In this document: positions 19,388 through 19,475 of the stretch, in pieces
Layout of the letters: each line of letters opens with the position of its first letter
Position numbering within the stretch: position 1 is the first letter of the stretch
Assembly: GCA_030019105.1 (NCBI GenBank)
Contig: JASEGY010000019.1
Location: forward strand, 1-19,475
Direction of reading: 5' to 3'
DNA: 19,475 nt
Source of the DNA: a bacterium
Lineage (GTDB): Bacteria > UBA9089 > JASEGY01
Notes under the pieces: model-generated
Seen by the model: the letters and a program-made list of their open reading frames with translations, nothing else
Database searches by the model: none
Told to the model about the DNA's origin: nothing
Made by a program: the position numbers and the translations under genes

Positions 19388-19422
19388 TTAATTCCTTTTG
19401 GTGTTTTGACTTGCTCATTCAT
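19315..19422 (-). CDS. 35-residue membrane-peptide ORF, probably a truncated gene start
   Basis: ATG at 19422 has AGGAGG 8 bases upstream. The product is MNEQVKTPKGIKIIVVLMLI followed by LQLYLEKQRVTIPYI, a short N-terminal tail and one hydrophobic stretch. The TPKG(V/I)KII opening resembles the start of small polytopic membrane proteins. The frame then runs into the DUF4258 remnant, where it stops. Most likely it is a gene start fused to toxin debris by deletion. It could still give a small membrane peptide. Confidence 0.35.
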   Translation of the reverse strand: MNEQVKTPKGIKIIVVLMLILQLYLEKQRVTIPYI

Positions 19423-19475
19423 AGCGCGGCCTCCTGCCGCAACCAAACCAAGAACACAAATGACCAAAAGGACCA

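Noticed and set aside
19235..19475. Intact DUF4258 toxin gene at the right edge
   Set aside because: Only the last third is recognisable, and the frame is blocked upstream near 19388.

Overview
The window most likely comes from an uncultivated bacterium, probably known only from metagenome assemblies. The clues are a giant secreted protein ending in a YPNPFNP / SGAYLYQLRAG / KMIVLK sorting-type domain (seen in FCB-group and Poribacteria-like candidate phyla), unusual fusion enzymes, and intergenic DNA packed with short inverted repeats. I cannot fix the phylum from sequence alone.

Layout. Bases 1-1309 hold a possible tail of an upstream gene, a terminator, and a long leader region. That leader contains several hairpin-plus-T-run structures, one tiny leader ORF and two small non-coding mobile-element-like units. 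A single 8.4-kb gene on the + strand (1310-9742) follows. It encodes a 2810-residue exported protein with 13 Fn3-like repeats, a three-block parallel beta-helix, a PKD domain, a cohesin-like domain, a dockerin and a C-terminal sorting domain. Every other gene is on the - strand. Reading 5' to 3' on that strand from the right edge: junction debris of toxin-antitoxin modules around an intact ORF6N gene (18411-19422), an alpha-glucan phosphorylase (16102-18234), a Ca2+/Na+ antiporter whose last segment has been cut off by a roughly 150-bp repeat (14734-15845), a lysine 2,3-aminomutase fused to an ATP-grasp ligase (12070-14241), and an ATP-grasp ligase fused to a GNAT acetyltransferase (10060-11646).

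The most interesting biology is the last pair. A radical-SAM aminomutase that keeps the lysine-binding aspartates should make beta-lysine. Two related but non-identical ATP-grasp modules could form amide bonds, and a GNAT domain could cap an amine. Together they resemble a compact pathway for an acetylated beta-lysine-containing small peptide, perhaps a compatible solute or cell-wall modifier. This is inference; each domain assignment rests on visible motifs.

The second theme is genome decay by small repeats. At least seven inverted-repeat units of about 100-215 bp lie in the gaps. One truncates the antiporter, one supplies the last codons and stop of the ligase-GNAT gene, and one cuts off a HigA-like antitoxin just after its start. 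No tRNA, rRNA, CRISPR array or intact transposase gene was seen.
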